The notes under the pieces: generated by a model
What the model saw: the letters and a program-made list of their open reading frames with translations, nothing else
What the model was told of the DNA's origin: nothing
Databases searched by the model: none
Origin: Haloplanus sp.
Lineage (GTDB): Archaea > Halobacteriota > Halobacteria > Halobacteriales > Haloferacaceae
Assembly: GCF_028275055.1 (NCBI RefSeq)
Contig: NZ_JAQCNJ010000006.1
Coordinates: 1-64,000, forward strand
Length of the DNA: 64,000 nucleotides
Direction: 5' to 3'
Part shown: positions 61,200 to 64,000 of the stretch, piece after piece
Position numbering within the stretch: the first letter of the stretch is position 1
Layout: each line of letters begins with the position of its first letter
Made by a program: the position numbers and the translations under genes

Positions 61200-61721
61200 A
61201 TGGCGAGGAATCTCCACGAGCGACAGGCACCGCTGAAAGAAACCTACGAGTCCGACCCCGAGGCGGCGCAGGTGACGCTCACGGCCACCGGTGACGAGGC
61301 GGCAGACGCGACGGCCTGCAGTGTCGCGGTGGGTGAGGCCGTCTACGAGGCGGAACTCCACGAGGGCGCGGGTGGCTCCGGCACCGCGGCCTGTTCGGGC
61401 GACCTCCTGCTCGGTGCGCTCGCCGCCTGTTCGCAACTGACCGCACAGGCGGTGATCGAAAACTTCGGCGTCGACGCCACGGTGTCGGTCCGTGTCGAGG
61501 GCGACCTGGATCTCCGGGGAACGATGGGTGTCGCCGACGTCCCTGTCGGGTTTCAGGACATCCGCCTCGACGCGACGCTATCGGGTGACCTCGACCCGGA
61601 GACGGCGGCGGCGATTCAGGAGGCGACCGAGCGGTACTGTGTGGTGTACCGGACGCTGGTCGACACGCCGGACGCGACCACCGAATGGGCGTTCGAAAAA
61701 AGCGCCGAGGATGAGATTTGA
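61200..61721 (+). CDS. OsmC family protein
   Basis: SGDLLLGALAACSQLTAQAVIENFGV...RYCVVYRTL. Confidence 0.92.
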   Translation: MARNLHERQAPLKETYESDPEAAQVTLTATGDEAADATACSVAVGEAVYEAELHEGAGGSGTAACSGDLLLGALAACSQLTAQAVIENFGVDATVSVRVEGDLDLRGTMGVADVPVGFQDIRLDATLSGDLDPETAAAIQEATERYCVVYRTLVDTPDATTEWAFEKSAEDEI

Positions 61722-61788
61722 ACTCATGTGTCCTGAACGGACAGTTGCTCTCGAAGCAACCGCCTTGGCCGGGCTAGGCTACCTCGGC
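61703..61788 (-). tRNA. tRNA-Ser (CGA)
   Basis: reverse complement GCCGAGG...GTTGC-TTCGAGA-GCAAC...long variable arm TGTCCGTTCAGGACA...ATGAG-TTCAAAT-CTCAT-CCTCGGC, G discriminator. Confidence 0.95.
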
Positions 61789-61885
61789 ACATGATGAGTA
61801 TGATCGTGCGGGCGTTTAATCGGTTTCGATTCGACGCCGGCTCCCGATCCCGCGGATTGAAGTCGCCGTAGCCCGAGCCGCGACC

Positions 61886-62329
61886 ATGGCGACGGTCGAC
61901 ACGGCGATAAACGCGATACACCTGCTGGTTGCCGGTCTGTGGGCCGGCAGCGTTCTGTTCGTGGCCGGCGGACTGCTGCCCGCCGCCCGCGACGGCGACC
62001 TCGGTGCAACGGTGCTCGGCGGGCTGATCGGTCGCCTCCGGTGGGGGTCACGGGTCGCGTCGGTCGTTCTCTTGCTCACCGGCGGCCATCTCGCTGGAAC
62101 ACGGTACACCGCCGAGACGCTCTTTGGGTCTACGCGTGGCTACCTCGTTCTCGCGATGGTCGGGTTGTGGCTCGCCATGGCCGGTCTCATTGAGGCGGGG
62201 TCGGGCCGCCTTCTCGACGGCGTCGACGAGCGAAGGGTGCGAAAGCCCGCACGCGCGGCGACGCCGTTTTTTGTCGCCGCGACGGGTGCGGCCGTCGGGC
62301 TACTCGTTATCGGCGGCGTCCTGCTCTGA
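61886..62329 (+). CDS. CopD-like membrane protein
   Basis: 4-TM ORF: INAIHLLVAGLWAGSVLFVAGGLLPAAR. Confidence 0.78.
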   Translation: MATVDTAINAIHLLVAGLWAGSVLFVAGGLLPAARDGDLGATVLGGLIGRLRWGSRVASVVLLLTGGHLAGTRYTAETLFGSTRGYLVLAMVGLWLAMAGLIEAGSGRLLDGVDERRVRKPARAATPFFVAATGAAVGLLVIGGVLL

Positions 62330-62387
62330 CCGGTAGAAACCGACGCCGACCGCCGGATCCCGGCGGTCGACAGGTTGCCGTGGCGAG

Positions 62388-62531
62388 TTACGTCGTCGGG
62401 GTGTGCCGGTCGCCTCGGCCACGCACCGACGACGAGTCACCGTAGACGATGCGCTCGACGATTTCGTCGAAATCGGGAAGCGTACGGTCACGTGTCGGTT
62501 CGTCCGCTGGCACGTGTGGTACGAGGGTCAT
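62388..62531 (-). CDS. Possible 47-aa small protein, not in ORF track
   Basis: ATG...TAA: MTLVPHVPADEPTRDRTLPDFDEIVERIVYGDSSSVRGRGDRHTPTT. Confidence 0.3.
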   Translation of the reverse strand: MTLVPHVPADEPTRDRTLPDFDEIVERIVYGDSSSVRGRGDRHTPTT

Positions 62532-62814
62532 CTGCCGTCACCCCGTTCGAACATGACGGCGTTCTGAATAAAAAACGTTCTGCCGCTCCGATCACCGGCT
62601 GTGCCCCCGTCTGAGGGCCACGACAGCCGTCATGACGGTTCTCACCGGGCACCCGCTCCGGACGTCTCGGGCCGGAGGAGCAGACGACCACGGCCGCCGC
62701 CGATGGGCCGCGACGGCGGCCGACACGCCGAGCCACCCGGGCATAGCTCCGGACACACGCCCACGTCACGTCCTGGGCCACACTATCGGCTGCCACGAAC
62801 CGCATACTTTTTAT

Positions 62815-62830
62815 TTTAGGGTTACCTAAA
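62815..62830. promoter_or_regulatory. Perfect palindrome TTTAGG-GTTA-CCTAAA overlapping the promoter; DtxR-like operator candidate
   Basis: inverted repeat 9 nt upstream of the 62839 ATG, overlapping AT-rich ctttttatttta. Confidence 0.55.
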
Positions 62831-62838
62831 CAGTGTCA

Positions 62839-63006
62839 ATGCCAACTGGTAAACGGTCCCACACGGACGATGACGGGGAGCCACAGTCGCCCGAAACGCC
62901 CAGGGTGTCGGTCTGTGAGAGCTGTCCCGGTCGAACGGTGTTTCTCGAGTCCGGCAACACGGACGGTTGGATCGCAAGCGACCTGACGATGGAACCGACG
63001 CGCTAG
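62839..63006 (+). CDS. Small haloarchaeal protein (55 aa; possibly DUF7331-type), not in ORF track
   Basis: MPTGKRSHTDDDGEPQSPETPRVSVCESCPGRTVFLESGNTDGWIASDLTMEPTR. Confidence 0.72.
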   Translation: MPTGKRSHTDDDGEPQSPETPRVSVCESCPGRTVFLESGNTDGWIASDLTMEPTR

Positions 63007-63462
63007 TCCGCGCTGTGTTTTCGCGGGCCCTCCGAACACCCGTTTGACCCGACCCGGACACCGCCACCGAGGGGCCTCGCCGCGCGTTTCGACCACCCGT
63101 GGCAGGCGTTCGTGCGTACACCCCGACCATGCCCGATGGCAGGCCCGACGTGGCTCGCGTCCGTCCGTCGTTTCCGTGCTGTCGGTCGATAACCCGCCGT
63201 AATCGCGCCCCAGTCGCGACCGGAAACAGGCGTCCTACGACACCACACATCCGATGGCATCGACCGAACGCGTCGCGTTCGCTCCACTCACGTCTCCCAA
63301 CCCCAGCCAACCGATCCGGAACGACCGGATCTGCCACGGAGAGGAGAACGGGACGACGAGCGGTGTCCCGAACGCCGCCGCGTCGCTTGCCGTGGCCTGT
63401 GAGCGAAACGGGGACCGTACAGAACGGTCGTGTGCGGAGTCGGACAGCCACCCCGCTTGGCC

Positions 63463-63759
63463 TTACCGGAGCGTGACGGAGGTGAGAAACCCGAGGGCGA
63501 CGAACTGGAGCGCCCGCATCGCGACCACCGTCGTCTGTGCGGCCGGGTCGGCGGCGTACAACATCCCCGAACTGATGAAAAAGCCGATGGCGACGACGTT
63601 CTCGACGGCGAGAACACCCGCAAACGCGACGAAACCCAGCGTGAGCGGGGTGCCGAACCGGCGGTAGTTTCGCCCCCACACGACGAGCAGGGTGGCAAGC
63701 AGGCCGATGTTCAGCGCGGACAGGACGGCTGCAACCGACAGCAGTGGTGTCATGTTCAT
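63463..63759 (-). CDS. DUF7521-like membrane protein
   Basis: 98-aa three-TM ORF, abuts the regulator upstream. Confidence 0.78.
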   Translation of the reverse strand: MNMTPLLSVAAVLSALNIGLLATLLVVWGRNYRRFGTPLTLGFVAFAGVLAVENVVAIGFFISSGMLYAADPAAQTTVVAMRALQFVALGFLTSVTLR

Positions 63760-63760
63760 T

Positions 63761-64000
63761 TCAGATATGCTCCGTTATCTCCTCGAACCGGTCGCGGTGG
63801 CGGTCGAACCGGTCGGTGAGAAAGTAGAGGCGGCCGTACTCCTGATCGCCGCTCTCGACGACGTCGTGATCTTCGAGCATGTCGAGATGGTGGCGAACGG
63901 AGTTGTAGTCGATGTCGAGCGCCTCACAGAGTTTGTTCGCGTTACGCGGTCGCTCGTCAAGGAGACGGATGATCCGCGCGCGGTTCTCGCCGCCACGCGT
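63761..64000 (-). CDS. Winged helix-turn-helix (ArsR-like) transcriptional regulator, partial at window edge
   Basis: TRGGENRARIIRLLDERPRNANKLCEALDIDYNSVRHHLDMLEDHDVVESGDQEYGRLYFLTDRFDRHRDRFEEITEHI*. Confidence 0.87.
   Translation of the reverse strand, partial: TRGGENRARIIRLLDERPRNANKLCEALDIDYNSVRHHLDMLEDHDVVESGDQEYGRLYFLTDRFDRHRDRFEEITEHI

Noticed and set aside
62551-62638. CCGTCATGACGG palindrome (62627-62638) and a related CATGACGGC copy at 62552
   Set aside because: Could be an operator pair, but position relative to any gene is unclear and short palindromes of this composition are common in GC-rich DNA

Overview
The window is a GC-rich haloarchaeal chromosome segment. It starts in the 3' end of a 23S rRNA gene, followed by 5S rRNA and tRNA-Cys, and then about 70 mostly housekeeping genes on both strands. 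Recognisable content: serS, purS/purQ/purC, infB, nob1, pan, pepF, msrA, aceA, sppA, azlCD, samp3, and a volactin-type actin homologue. There is an unusual density of tRNA-modification genes: tgtA, arcS and a RaSEA-like radical SAM gene for archaeosine at position 15, and pus10 and trmY for m1-Psi54. Three tRNAs are present: Cys-GCA, Pro-CGG and Ser-CGA. There is one clear mobile element, an IS6-like insertion with a 7-bp target duplication and a single nonsense codon in its transposase; it sits between a TATA-like box and the gene that box probably served. I found no CRISPR array, prophage or defence island. The best candidates for undescribed biology are: (i) an aldehyde:ferredoxin oxidoreductase paralogue lacking all four Fe-S ligand cysteines, followed by an unannotated zinc-ribbon ORF and a samp3 cluster; (ii) a Zn-ADH / Rieske-helical fusion / OsmC gene set; (iii) a small repeat protein overlapping isocitrate lyase by 4 nt; (iv) a membrane protein next to volactin; (v) a large lipoprotein with an NLP-like HxHDWE motif; (vi) a 55-aa ORF behind a DtxR-like palindrome. 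Everything is read by eye from sequence. No database search was run, so family names are recognition calls.
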